Assembly (NCBI GenBank): GCA_030267565.1
Contig: BRXU01000004.1
Coordinates: 5,577,001 to 5,641,000, forward strand
Direction: 5' to 3'
Origin: Pleodorina starrii
Taxonomy: Eukaryota; Chlorophyta; Chlorophyceae; Chlamydomonadales; Volvocaceae
Length of the DNA: 64,000 nt
Positions 24,767-36,480 of the stretch are shown piece after piece; positions within the stretch are counted from its first letter, which is position 1, and each line of letters opens with the position of its first letter. Made by a program: the position numbers and the translations under genes. A model generated the notes under the pieces. That model saw only the letters and a program-made list of their open reading frames with translations, made no database searches and was not told the DNA's origin.

Positions 24767-27700
24767 TCAATACGGGTACGGCGCACGAAAATGAGGCCCC
24801 ACGTTGCCGTACGACGAGGCATACTTCGGTGTCGTACGCTGCTGCTGCTGCTGCTGCTGGAGTTGCTGCTGCTGCTGCTGGAGTTGCTGCTGCTGCTGCG
24901 GGTGCTGCTGCGGTCGGTGGTGGTACGGGCCCGGGCCCATCATCGGGTCCTGGAAATGAGGCGGCGGCGGCGCCGCTGCCGGATGCGCGCCCGGGTGTGG
25001 GTAGGAGCCGTGCGCCGCCGCGGCGTAATAGTGCATCTCCGAAAAGGCTGACGGTGGCGGCGGCGGTGGCGGCATCATCTGCGGGTGCACCTCCGCAAAC
25101 GCCTGTAGCACCGGCTGGTGCATCTCGGCGTAGGGCTGCAGGAGCGGCTTCTGCTGCGGCGGGATGGCGGGGTACCGCCACATCTGCTGGCCCACCGCCG
25201 ACCCAGGCATGACGCCCGGGGCCCCGATCGCCGCCGCCGCCGCCTGCGGCGGCGGCGGCGCCCCCAGAAACGCCTGGTGCATCGCCGGCGGCGGCGGCGC
25301 CGCCGCCATCGCCCCGCTCATATCGCTCTCGGCCGAGTCTTGGCTGTCCGTGCTGTCGCACTGCTGCCTCAGAAACTGAGTTGCGACGGAATCCGCGGGC
25401 GTGGTAGGCATGGTGTAGGGGGAGGCGGTCGGGCACGGCAGCCGCACGCCAAACCCGCCCTGGCCGGATCGAACTGCCGCCAGCTGCGCCTCATAGGCCT
25501 TACGCACGTGCGGGTGGTACTGCAGGGCCTCCCAGTAAATCAGGTGCCGTACATCCAGCTCCGACAGGCGCGACCAGTTTTCAAAGCCAAAGTTTGCAGC
25601 CACGGGCACCGTCTCCTGTCGTACCTCCGGCAGGCCCTGAAAGTACGGATGCGACAGCGCTTCTTGTGCGCTGGGGCGATCTGCCGGATCGAATGCCAGC
25701 AACCGCGCGAGGAGGTCCAGAGCCAGGGGGTCGGCGTTGGGGAACTTGCTCGTTAGGGGGCGAGGCTCCTGAGGGGAGTGAAGAGTTGCGTACCGGGTTC
25801 CGGAGCGCGGGGTGGTCACTGGCGGCAAGGCCGTCGCACCGGGACGATGGGGTGATGGACTACCCAGGGCCCTGGGCGCTGTGGGCGTCCACGGTCGGGT
25901 TGCCGGCGCGCGGTTATCGATGGGCAATCGAGCGCCGAGTATACTTCGGCGGCGTGGTGTCATTGCAATCATCGTGAGGGGGGGCGGGTATTAAAAGTAA
26001 AGTTGGGCTAAACGCTTTCGTTCAAATGCACAGCACAGTGAGCAGGGCCGTGCGTGTATATATGCGTGCGTGCGTGTGCCCAAGCGCAGAAATCCGAGAT
26101 GCCGTTGCGTTGGTGTGGGCTCTGCGGCATGCCGTACATTTGCATGCATGCAGTGCATTCCACACGCGACGGCGCGCGCGAGTGCGCACCTTGTACGGCA
26201 GCCCCTGCAGAAATTTGCGGGCGCGAGGGTTCGTGATCGCGTCGACGACGGCCGGCGGCGGCTTGCCCAACAAATCAGTGATGAGCTGCAGCTGCGAGAC
26301 GGCGTCCCGGCCTGCGCGATCCGCCGGGAGCCGTACATTGCCGTACATGCACTTCATTGGGTGGGTTGCTACCAACGGTCTTGCCCTACCCCCGATGAAT
26401 GCTTTTAGCGTGCATTCATCCATTCAGTCGGTGTCACTCAAGACACAAATGACAGCCCACGATGTGAAGGAGACCGGGGGTTCTACAGGGCCGACACAAG
26501 CGCAGGCCACCCGGCGGCGGCGGCGTGGAGCGTGGGCATGCACGTCTGCGGGAAATGAGGCGGATGCGGATTCGCGGCGGCTGACCCGACGCGTCAAGGA
26601 CTCTTAGCCTCCATGAGCCCACCTGCCTGTCTACCCTGCCTACCTGGGAAGAGGGGCTTGCCCAACAGGACCTCCGCAAAAATGCACCCGATGCTCCACA
26701 TGTCTTGTGTGTTGCCGGGAGGAGGGCAGGCGCCAAGAAGGGCAGGCGTCAAGGGCAAGCGCCAAGAAGGGAGGGCAGGCGTCAGGGCACGAAAACACAC
26801 ACACACAGGCGGTTCTCCAAATGGTACTCCCGAGGTACTGCTCCCATCCTTGCGGCTCACAGAAATGCAAAGCGGAAACACACAAACGCGTCGGTGTTCA
26901 CCACCCTTGCTCGTAGGCGCTCAAGAGCAGCAGGACGCCCCGCCCGCCCGCCATCCATCCACGGGGCAGTCCCATCCCAAACCGGTCCAAACCGGACCCA
27001 TCCCAAACCGCCGTGGTCCATCTTGCGCTACCGGCCGCCACCACCGCCACCGCAACAGCAGCATAAGGCAAGGCAGCAACATCTCGCCGGCGGTCGCCGT
27101 CACACACCACCGAGGGGCGTGTTTACCCACGTTTCCAGTCCAGCTCACCCACTGCGCTCGTGTACCGGCCGTAAAAGCAGCCGCACAGCTCCGGAGCCCG
27201 GTACCAACGGGTCGCCACGTAATCGGTCCACAGCACCGGCGTCAGCGCCGTCATGCTGCCCATGATCGGACGCGCCAGCCCGAAGTCGCAGATCTTCAGC
27301 TTGCAGTTCGAGTTCGCCAAAATGTTCTTCGGCTGCGTGGCGTGCAAAAAGAGGAAGCGGGAATGAGCCAGGAGAGAATACCTTTTCGGTTTGGATTGGA
27401 TTGCGCGAGGAGCAGCTTCGCGAGCGGCCCGGCGAGCGGTCCGCCAGTCACCAACCAACCAAGAACCAACCCAAGGTGGCCCAGTGAACTTGTTGTTCGC
27501 GCAGCGCGGCTCACCTTGAGGTCCCTGTGGAGGACGCTGTTGTTGTGCATAAAGTTGAGGCCGCGGAGCAGCTGGTAGAGAAACACCTTGTGGTGGTCGC
27601 GAGTGAGGTCATCGTTGGCGCCAATCACAGTGTGCAGGTCGGACTGCGGCGACGGCGGCGGAGGCGGCGGCAGCGGCAGCGTCGAGACAGAGACGGCGAC

Positions 27701-28941
27701 AGACAGACAACAGAGGCCAAGCGGGCAAAAACGCCCGGGCAGACAGCGTTTCACTAAATTGGGGCATCATGTACTGCATTCGGGGTTTGCGGTGCGACAA
27801 GGTTTTAAGCGATCGGATGGCGGAGAGGGGATCAGAGATGTGAAGAGGACGGGCGCTACGCCCTCATTGTTCCTGGGTGTGTCATGGCTACCGCATACGG
27901 CTTTGCGGTATGCGATATGGAATAGCCTAAAACAACCCGCAGCGGGGGGCCGCGGGGTCCGGGGTTTTTCAGGTGCCCAGGCCCGAGTGAAACCGCCCCT
28001 GGTAGCTCCTGGCCACAAACAAACACACACACACGCGAACACACCTCCATGAGCTCGAAGACCACATACAGATCCTTGAAGGTGTTTGGATCGGCCGGCA
28101 ACATAATGTGCTTAATCTCCACGATGTCCGGGTGCTTTAGCAGCCGTAGCAGGGTGATCTCCCGGAGGATGCGGTGCGCGTCGGCCACATTGTCAAACAC
28201 GTTCTGCGAGGTGCGGTGCACGGAGGGGAGGGGGAGGAGGCCGGGGAGGAGGCGGGTTCAAAAGCCTTCCGTGCCCAAAGGGTTATCTACGAATAGGCCG
28301 GAGCCCGTGAACGGTATCGAATCAGAAAAATCCTTCCGTGCCCGAAGGGGGGGACGCCAAGGGGGCGTGCCACTTTGCACAGGCGGGAGGCGAGGGCGCG
28401 GGCGCGGGCACGATAGGGGTGAGACTTTTGATTACCTGGATCTTTTTGATCGCGACAACCTCGCCCGTGAGATTGTCCTTTGCCGCGCACACGACGCCAT
28501 AGCTTCCCTTCCCGATGAGATTGAGCACCGTGTACCTGCGCAAAACGGTGCGCGGGCGCCATGCAGGGGGGTTAAGGCAAACTGCGACGGCACATGCGCG
28601 AGCAAGAGCTGCGATAGGAGACATTGATTTAGGTGAACGGGGCGTCGTTGATCAAAGTGCAATGGGCTGGGGACTGCTACGCCCAATCGCATCGGGACGG
28701 AAGGGACGGGGGAACAACCGCGACCCACATGCACGACCCCAGTTGTGGTATCGTCGTGGCTTTCTTACCTCTTTGTTTCGTTATATCCATTTAGAAAAGA
28801 GCAATAATCCGTGGGCGATGGTCCCGTGGGTGGTGGTGGCCCGGGTTGCCGCTGCCCATTCTGCGTCTGGTGCTGCTGTGCATGTGCGCTCTGATGATGA
28901 AGTGCTTCCCGTTGTCCTTGATCTTGTGCGTACGAGGCCAT
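24767..28941 (-). CDS. Mitogen-activated protein kinase, TDY type
   Basis: A proline-directed Ser/Thr kinase at the end of a MAPK cascade. Eight exons keep phase throughout: 28941-28769, 28535-28436, 28203-28045, 27643-27515, 27332-27149, 26703-26644, 26311-26190, 25768-24767; 1929 nt, 642 residues. Exon 1 starts at the ATG at 28941 ([14 protein letters not shown]) and ends NETK plus two bases of Arg, joining [14 protein letters not shown]. Visible features: glycine loop GKGSYG (66-71), VAIKK, catalytic HRDLK (183-187) followed by PKN, DFG (203-205), activation loop TDY (223-225) then [10 protein letters not shown], and [13 protein letters not shown] near the end of the kinase domain (about 370). 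TDY rather than TEY places it with the plant group D MAPKs and related algal kinases. The C-terminus (about 420-642) is Pro/Ala/Gln-rich, with a poly-Gln tract near the end; plant group D kinases also have extended C-termini. A CTG-rich plus strand at 24837-24912 encodes the poly-Gln. The ATG upstream of exon 2 at 28624 is in-frame but would discard a matched splice. Confidence 0.95.
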
Positions 28942-29689
28942 AGACCCTGTGCGCGTCGGTCGCCTATACTGAAGGACGTTCCCGCCAGGATTGGAGTCCG
29001 CGTCGAGCGCCTTCTGACGGGTCCGATGTAATCAATGCCAATGAAGCAGCTGCTACACCAGGCAATTATCTATCGAAGCTAAGTAAGCCCCCGTCGGTAG
29101 CTCTCCGCGCTTGTTGTGCACACCAATGAAAACAGCAGCGGCATTCATTGATCACGCCGACACATCTCCAGAGTTGTGTTATGCATCTTTAAAACTGAAA
29201 CGAAGCGCACGACGCGCAGCCAAAGGCCTAGGCCGCTGGGGAGAGCTTGGGATGTTTTGCGCGCCAAAAACCGTTCAATCTTGCCACGCCTCAAGAAAGA
29301 TCGGTATTGAGCAGGTATGATATCAAGCGTACCAACAGACTACCTGTCCGCGGGATGTGCAACACGAGTTATCGAGTTCCCGCGCCGTAACACCCTGTAC
29401 GACAATGTCTTCTGAACGGACACTGGCTTCGGTCTAGCATCTCCCTATCCCAGTTCGATTTTTAAATGTTCGTAGCTGCCGCTTCCTGTGTGATCAATGC
29501 ATTTCGTCCGCACAGACCGGCCTCGGTGTCGGTTCTGTCAGGTTCTGTACAGCCGCAGAGTTTCAAGGTAGATCTTAAGCAAGGGAGCACCTCCTGTCCT
29601 GCCAAGGATTATTTTATTAGCCCATTTGGGCCCTACAATTTGGACCCTACGTGCCACAGGTTGAGACACTAGGTCTTAAGGGAGTCTTC

Positions 29690-29728
29690 CGCTCTTCCCT
29701 CGCTCTTCCGCTCTTCCCTCGCTCGGGG
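29690..29728. repeat. CTCTTCC(GC)-type short tandem repeat
   Basis: The motif CTTCCGCTCTTCCCTCG is repeated with little change just before CTCGGGGTAG. It is a short simple repeat with no evident function. Confidence 0.6.
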
Positions 29729-30729
29729 TAGCCGAGCAGGTGACCTAAGTCAGCCATCGCGCAAAATATTATCCGTAAACGCGTCGGTGCCGCGCCATTG
29801 ATGTCCCCATATGGACTACCAGTTCGAAAGAAGCGTTACGGATGTCTTTTTTGAGGTCCTCAGAATCCAGCGAGGCCCCGCGTTTGTCACCGTCGGCGAA
29901 AACGGCAGCGATGCAGTACATGCCACGAAGGAGGCAACCATGGACACGTGCAATGCATGGAACAGAATGGAAGTGTCCAGTGCCCACATTACGCAGGGTT
30001 TGGGGTTGATTGGGTTTTGCACAGCAGGGCCTGCAGTACTCGGGCGCCCCGCGTTTGGCCTATCGCCACGATACCTACAAAGCGGCGTCTAATTACGTTC
30101 CCCGCAGACGCTCGCAAATTACATTGCACACTAAACATGTGCGCATCAACTTGACCGTGGTTGGCATGCCGTAACGTACTGCGCTCGCACTGCTCAGGTG
30201 TGGGATACTGTCGGTCTGTCGTGGGTCGTGGAATCCTTTGGAATGGTCACGGCACGGCGCGTGCGCGGCACAGAGCGTGCAACGACTGGCCGCCTTCGTC
30301 CATACCTTTCCTGGTTAAGCGACAGCGCTATGATCCCAGGAGTATCCTGCCGGCAACCCGTACACGGTGTGTCAGTCATGCAGTCTGTCGTGGAAGCTTA
30401 CTTCCCGCGTGACCCCGTCCTGCTTGCACGCCTCTGGCACCTGCTGACGACTCGCCAGTTCGTTACAGGCGCACAGCCTTCTCTGACATTAACGTGGCCT
30501 AGGAGGGAAAGCCCCCGATGCAAGCAAGCAGAAAACACAAGGAAACAGCACGAATTTTGGACTTCGCGCGCGGCCTTTCTTGGGGCTTCGGGGCGGCGGA
30601 CTTGTTCAGTTGCAGCCCGCAAGTTTGTTGCTGTCAGCAGTTCTGTCAGCAGCTCGGCGCGCCTTCTTATGGATGGCTGGGGCGGCCCGTCGCCTGTAGG
30701 CAGCCTCGTGGCAAGTTCCCCCACGGTGG

Positions 30730-30886
30730 TGGGTCGTCCTGCTTTACCCCCGAGTTCGCTCTCTCCTGTCTGGGTGGCTCGTGCTGTCTGGCCTGGTTGG
30801 GCCCTGGTTGCCTCCGCTGCACTGCACAGCCAGCTGGCGAGCTGGCTCTACCCTCCCAATGAGGCTCTCGAGTCCAGTGTACCATA
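30730..30886 (+). repeat. Dispersed repeat, copy A
   Basis: This plus-strand segment (GGGTGGCTCGTGCTGTCTGG followed by GCTGGCTCTACCCTCC) matches the minus strand at 33063-33195 over more than 100 bp with scattered changes. A weaker partial match occurs near 6150-6185. In one frame both copies encode WVAR(A/V)VW(P/S)GW, about 35 residues, then LYP. It ends immediately before a telomere-like repeat. It is probably part of a transposable element, but its ends were not defined. Confidence 0.55.
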
Positions 30887-30890
30887 ACCG

Positions 30891-30918
30891 TAAAACCCTA
30901 AAACCCTAAAACCCTAAG
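30891..30918. repeat. Interstitial telomere-type repeat (CCCTAAAA)n
   Basis: About three and a half copies of TAAAACCC, the complement of the TTTTAGGG repeat of Chlamydomonas telomeres, occur far from any visible chromosome end and directly next to dispersed repeat copy A. Confidence 0.8.
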
Positions 30919-31951
30919 CCCTTGTACGTACCTTTTGTACAGCATCGTACGGGAATGTCGTTGGCACCGGCGACCGGTCGTGAGAGCATGCAACATGCTA
31001 TCGTACCTCACAAAGTGTTGCCATAGTGCCGGATTAAGGGTTGACGCCTCGCCAACGCCTTTTCGCGTGAATCCGGGGTTGCGACGCACAACGCCTCTGC
31101 TGCCGTAAACGTGACGCTTGTCACAAGGAGACCCGCTTGGGTTGAACACAACCCAGGGGCCGTACTAGGAGGCACTGTCGCAGTAGATGAGCTACACTTG
31201 TGGGGGCACTGATTGGAGGGAAGAGGGGAAAGCCAAAAGGCCTGCAGGATGTTGCGTCGGCGGCCCTTAGCAGTCGGAGCGGTCGGTCGGTTTGCAGCTT
31301 GGCGACATGTAGCACAGGTCTCTAAATGTCTATGAAGATTAACACCGAAAACAACGGGAAAACATTCCGCCGACAAACAATTCTTCGTCACTGTCAAGAC
31401 GTCCGAGTCGTAAATGCAGAAACGACCGCAGCGCTGAGTTCCACGTTGTAATTTCATGACTGCTATTACTAAAATATTGAATTGTTGCTATGAGGTCGTT
31501 CACCAGCAGTCCATACATCACTATTTAGGTCCATGACCGGGACCTCTGCGGCTGACCGGTGGGGACCGGTGAAGCGCACTTCATGCCACCCGTCGACCAA
31601 AGCCAGTGGCACCTGAGTCCCATCATTGCAACCAGATCACTTGATATATTTATATTTATTATGTTGCTTGAGGGATTACGCCATGTTTTGCCTGTGTCTG
31701 CCTTACAGTAAGAAGAAGGGACAACCGTGGACAACCTTTTTACGATTTTTTCGAAAACACATGGCAAAAAATGCTGCAAACAAGCGCCTTTAACGCTTCA
31801 AATGGTATCATTATTTTAATTGAAGTACAGCAAGCTATCTTCCGCGCATCATCTACATTAACTGTGGGGCGCGGTTGGCGGCAGGCTTTCCCTGACCTCC
31901 CTGGTTCACTGCAAATCCATCCATGTGTTCTAACTCCTTCCATGTACACTA

Positions 31952-32254
31952 TGGCGGATTTCAGTTCGAATTGTGAATTTTGCGCTGTCCTTGAAAGCTG
32001 GTGGAAGTGGAAGTGAAAGTGCGATAAGTGGGTTCTGGAGCGGCAGATTGGCGCACGGCGCGGTCCTCACGCCTCCCGCTTTTCAGCAGCTGATCAAGCA
32101 AAGTGCCTGCTTTCTGCCAGCAAAGATTTGGAGGCGTGAGCTGGTGTGAGGACCCCAGTCCACGCGCTCCAGAACCCACTTTCGCACTTTCACTTCCACT
32201 TCCACCAGCTTTCAAGGACAGCGCAAAATCCACAATTCGAACTGAAATCCGCCA
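31952..32254. mobile_element. 303-bp MITE with long terminal inverted repeats and TA flanks
   Basis: The left arm starts TGGCGGATTTCAGTTCGAAT and runs about 85 bp to GGGTTCTGGAGCG. The right arm is its reverse complement with few mismatches, ending ATTCGAACTGAAATCCGCCA. Both ends are bordered by TA (31950-31951 and 32255-32256), consistent with a TA target-site duplication as in Tc1/mariner-like elements. The inner 130 bp or so has no open frame of note, so it is non-autonomous. A (GTGGAAGTGGAAGTGAAAGTG) purine-rich block is present in each arm in opposite orientation. Confidence 0.88.
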
Positions 32255-32327
32255 TAATATTGCTGAAGCGCTGCCGATACAGTTTTGCACTGCATAAGTT
32301 TACGTCCGTACTGTAAGACTGCGAACT

Positions 32328-32356
32328 GTGAAAGTGGGATGCCGGCCCACTTTCAC
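32328..32356. repeat. Hairpin with 11-bp perfect arms
   Basis: GTGAAAGTGGG and CCCACTTTCAC are separated by 7 bases. The arm resembles the GTGAAAGTG block inside the adjacent MITE, so it may be a remnant of a related element. Confidence 0.7.
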
Positions 32357-33062
32357 ATCCATCCAGCTATCCAGCTCAACGTCAGTCGCTCGTCCAGTAC
32401 GCCAAGACCGCCAACCACATTCCTTCCCAAATGAAAGAGAATTTCATTATCTACTTCGTCAAGCTAGCCATTTATAATAGCGTTTCAATTTACCTGTGAT
32501 TTTCGCAGCCACTGTCGTGCATGTTCGTTGTAGTCAGTACCTTTCAGCCAAACGCTTAGACACTAACATTCTGCATATATAACCAAGACGGACGGCGACA
32601 CGTTCGACCACAAACATGAGACGGTGTCCAAGATTTTGACACGTATCTGTGCAGAAAAGTCCGGCCGGCATATGTTGGATGTCCAATGAAAACATATGTG
32701 AATATGATGAGGACACTGTGGTAGCGGGGGATGCTGCAGCAACTGCTGCTGCAAGCGGCGGTGGTGGCGGTTCCGCTGGGGGTGGGCACGGTGAAGACGG
32801 GGGAAAAGGACGATACATGGTCATACAAATCGGTGCCAGTCAATGGGGGGAAGAAGGGCAAACGGTCTGCGCTTCCGACTTAGACCTCGCTCACGAACAC
32901 AAGGCGGGGGTGGGGGCGGGGGCTTGGCTGGTTACTTGGGGATTCCTGTACGGCTGTCGGCCTGCAAATGCCTTGCTTGCTTGCGGTTAGCACAGATATT
33001 TGTAAGTTGCGGGTCCTCCTCCTTTGGCGCTTTCGCCTGACGTAGTAGTAGTACTTGTTACA

Positions 33063-33195
33063 GTGGGCCCGCCCCGGACCCCCAAGTGGGTAGAGCCGTT
33101 GGGCCATCTGGCCTGGCACTGCCGCTGGGTTTCTCAGGCAGGAGTTCCTCCACCCGGACCAGACAACACGAGCTACCCAACCAAGGGTGCATGAG
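33063..33195 (-). repeat. Dispersed repeat, copy B
   Basis: The minus strand here reads TTGGGTAGCTCGTGTTGTCT and onward to GGCTCTACCC, aligning with copy A at 30730-30886. The shared frame gives WVARVVWSGW followed about 25 residues later by RLYP. Orientation is opposite to copy A. Confidence 0.55.
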
Positions 33196-34933
33196 CCCAA
33201 AGTAGGCGACCAGTTGGTCACAGCCACGGGGGACTTTGCCTTGAGGCTCCCCATCTAGCTGTGGTCTACTGCCTACTCATTGCTGGATTCTTTCGCAAAT
33301 CTGACAGTAACCCACGGGCTGCAACCGGGGGAATCGCTTACCCAGAGAGCACCCAAAACAAAAAAGACCTGCTGCTTGCCCCTCATCCGGAGGCACCGGT
33401 CGGGCGCATACCTGATGTGGCAGTGGCGGCGCGTCCTCTGGCCTTCGTTCTTGCGCTAGGGCTGGCATTTGTGACCGTTGGTGCGTGAAATACAGCGCGG
33501 GTCATCGGAACAGTGGGAAGAACGTGGTGGCCTGATGGGGAGAAGTCATGGGAACTATGACGGGGAAAAGGTCCGTGGTTGAGCTCGGCCAGGACACTTG
33601 ACGGCCGGGCCACTTAGTCACGGCATTACCCGGAGGAACCGACATCCGCATTAGGTTACGCCGCTTGGCACTTTCCACTATTATTGTGTTGTATTGCTGT
33701 GTCCTAAATTTGGGCGTCAATGGCCGACTTTGATTTTTCAGGTGTCGCTTCGGAAGGGTCGAAAAGGCAGCCTTGAAGGGCAGCCGAACGCAATACCCGG
33801 GAAAACCAACGTCATATTCACGGCACGCCGCTTGGCAGGTATCAGTGTTGTAACATTAGAAGGCTTAGTGCTAAGTTTCGCGTCCATTGACGGACTGCGA
33901 TTTACGCGGTCAGGTCTCGCACAGGTGACCCATGGGACAGAAAACGGTGAAGTCAAGCCGAACCTTTTAGTACAGGATCATTGCGACGTCTGTGGAGTAC
34001 AGGGGTTTGATTTCAGTTCAGTAATATCCTACTTAGTTAAAGGCTCCGTCGGAAGAGGATCCACCCCGCCGGTGCGCTCCTTGCCAGCTGTCACAGCAGC
34101 AGCCGGGTGACGACGCGCACTTGAACGTGCGAGGGACTTCCATAAACACTTGCAGACTGCAACTTGACATGGCAGGTTTTTCATGTTTGTACCATGTTAC
34201 AGTGGACCCAAACGGGTCGTCGGTGCATACATCCCTGCCGTCCGCGTCAGAAGGGGAGTACTCAACCGCACCAAACACTGCTGCGGCCGAAGCCCAAAAC
34301 ACCCAATAGGGCACAAGCAACCAGAGATTCAACCTCGACCAGCCTTACGCAGGGGAAAATTCAGGACAGACGACCCGTACACCAGGATAAAGACCGCACA
34401 GGGCGAGGTGGCCAGCACGGGCTCCCCATCAGCCGCCTACCACCTGACATGCGCACGGGGCTCTGCCAGGAAGCTCGAAGTCTCAGCCTGCCATGAATTG
34501 CCGGCGGCTCATGAAAGGCGGCTCATGCATTTCCGGGTGGCCCCAAGGATGGAAGGGCGGAAAGGCGATTGGCGCCCCCACCCAACAGCAGCGTGTCACC
34601 AGCCCGCTGTTACGGTGCTACACGCTTGGATCCCCAGGCTACACGAACCCTAGGCATCGTTAGTGGGCGGAGGCCGAACACACACTAGGCGACCAGTCAC
34701 CACTCGCAAAATGGGATGGTGAGCTCCCACCGCGTCCCAGCCACGGCGGGGCACCTTCAAGGCGGCCAACCCCTGCAGCCGGCCCCAGACGTTGGCGACT
34801 GCCCGACGCGCTGCCCGGTTGGCGGGCGACTCCCTAGGGGCGTCCCCAGCCGCCATGTACCTGCGACCAGTCCTACCGGTCCTACAACGCGTTTATGACC
34901 GCCAAAACGACCACATTCCACACGCACTGCTCC

Positions 34934-34960
34934 AACCCCACTGGGGACCCCAGTGGGGTT
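34934..34960. repeat. Perfect 27-bp hairpin
   Basis: AACCCCACTGGGG, a single A, then CCCCAGTGGGGTT: 13-bp arms with a one-base spacer and no mismatch. Confidence 0.9.
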
Positions 34961-35400
34961 GCTCCCGGTGGACAGGAGCACCTACCCCAGCCTCCAGAAC
35001 AGCTTGCGCCACCCGGCAATGGCCAGTGGTCCCGGCCGCGCCAGGAACTGCCCACACCCATAGCGTGTGGGGGCCGCATTTCGCATACGGTATGTGAATC
35101 ACTCACAAGAGCGGAATCCCATCGACAGTCAGCCCCCCGTTGGCCTCCCGTTGGCAGCTCCAGCGTCGCCTGCAACGGGTTGCCCAGCGTCCGCAACGCC
35201 CGACAGCCCGTGAGGGCCGGGCGCCTGGCCCTCAATCCTGGGCGGGTACCCGGGAACTCGGCAGCAGTGGTTTACCCCAAGGGGCGTGTTACAACACCAC
35301 GCTCCCGGAGCCAAGGGTTCCTTACTATCATCCGGTGGGAGCTAGGCGAGGGCCCTTGCCACCCCCCGCGCCTCCTTCGGAAGCTCCCCACCTTCAGCCC

Positions 35401-35429
35401 CCAGGCCCCCCCCACCTGGGGGGGCCTGG
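35401..35429. repeat. GC-rich hairpin with 12-bp arms
   Basis: CCAGGCCCCCCC and GGGGGGGCCTGG are separated by five bases (CACCT) and form a perfect stem. Confidence 0.85.
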
Positions 35430-36480
35430 GTGGTGGTTAGCACGCCCAGGGACCGAAAACCCAGCCGACCAGCAGCAACAACTCTATCCACGTCCCGCTG
35501 CCACAGTGATAACTGAAGTCCCGACCAACCGGGTGTGCTTTCCCCATCACCAGCTGTACAGCCCACCCGGCCGATCATGTTGTGAAAGGCAGGCTGGAAC
35601 TGACGGTCAACAGAACCTACCTTCAACTTCTTGGCAGCAAGCTCTCCGTCACCTCAATTGAGGTTATTGTTATCCATGTTGTGCCGGTAAATGGTTGGAC
35701 GTTAAAGGACAAGGCGAGGCCTTAAAAAGATTGGCGCTTGCGCAGTGAAACAGTAAGAGAAATTGCCGGCTTGGTTAATTTCGCCAATCTTATTCATATC
35801 GTCAGGCAAAACGTGGTATCCAGTAGCGTAATTGGCAGGCCTTGTACGGTTCATGCGGGACGTGCGACTCAGATCACCCTCCCTTCCTCTCAGACAAACG
35901 TCAGGCTATTCCAAACCGTTGCTTTAGGTATATGTGCTTCAACTCATTTCTGATTTGGCTAGTACGGTCTTGGCGTACTGGACGAGCGACTGACGTTGAG
36001 CTGGATTCTAGCGGCCCGTCTGCGTGAAAGTGAAACTGCTCCCCTAGAAGGAATTTTTAGTGTGTCACGCATCTGCAAGAAATAACTAACAGCTTGCGAT
36101 TGTACGCACTTGTGCAGTTGCGGCTGTATAGGGACGACCGCGGTGGTTGCGGCGTCGGCAGCATGATATACTCATGCGCTCGCCCCGATGCGATCCCGCA
36201 CTGCCTTGCACAAAAGGACTCCACAAAGCATTGACATGTGAATACAAAGACTACATCTAATTAAGTCAACTCGATAAAACCTGTTTGCGTAACATTACTT
36301 TGTATGCGACGTATGTCAGTGTGAATATGTTCCTTACTGGGAACTTTGCACCAGTAGCTCTTTGATTTTGCCAGTCCTCCAAGCTTACTATGCTCAATAG
36401 AATGTAAGTGTTTGATTTCCGGAGTAGTCACTTACGATTAGGAGCGGCTCCAGCTCAGTTACAACTGCGAAGTGGCCCAT

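Larger units (their letters stand above)
33480..35660. other. Possible decayed retroelement or composite repeat region
   Basis: Several medium frames lie here, among them plus 33694-34110 and a Pro-rich plus frame 34895-35440 (HLPQPPEQLAPPGNGQWSRP). They have no recognisable reverse transcriptase, integrase or protease motif. Two strong hairpins occur within it. A transposable-element origin is an inference from composition and setting only. Confidence 0.25.
28942..36441. other. Gene-poor, repeat-bearing region between two divergent kinase genes
   Basis: About 7.5 kb, visibly AT-richer than the flanking genes, separates the MAP kinase (minus) from the TKL kinase (plus). It contains a MITE, several hairpins, a dispersed repeat and one telomere-like repeat, listed separately. 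Both kinase promoters should lie at its two edges. Short plus-strand frames exist (for example 30198-30887, 229 codons), but none carries a recognisable domain. Confidence 0.5.

Noticed and set aside
30198..30887. A 229-codon plus-strand ORF
   Set aside because: Part of it is the dispersed repeat, and the rest shows no known motif, so I annotated the repeat rather than a gene.
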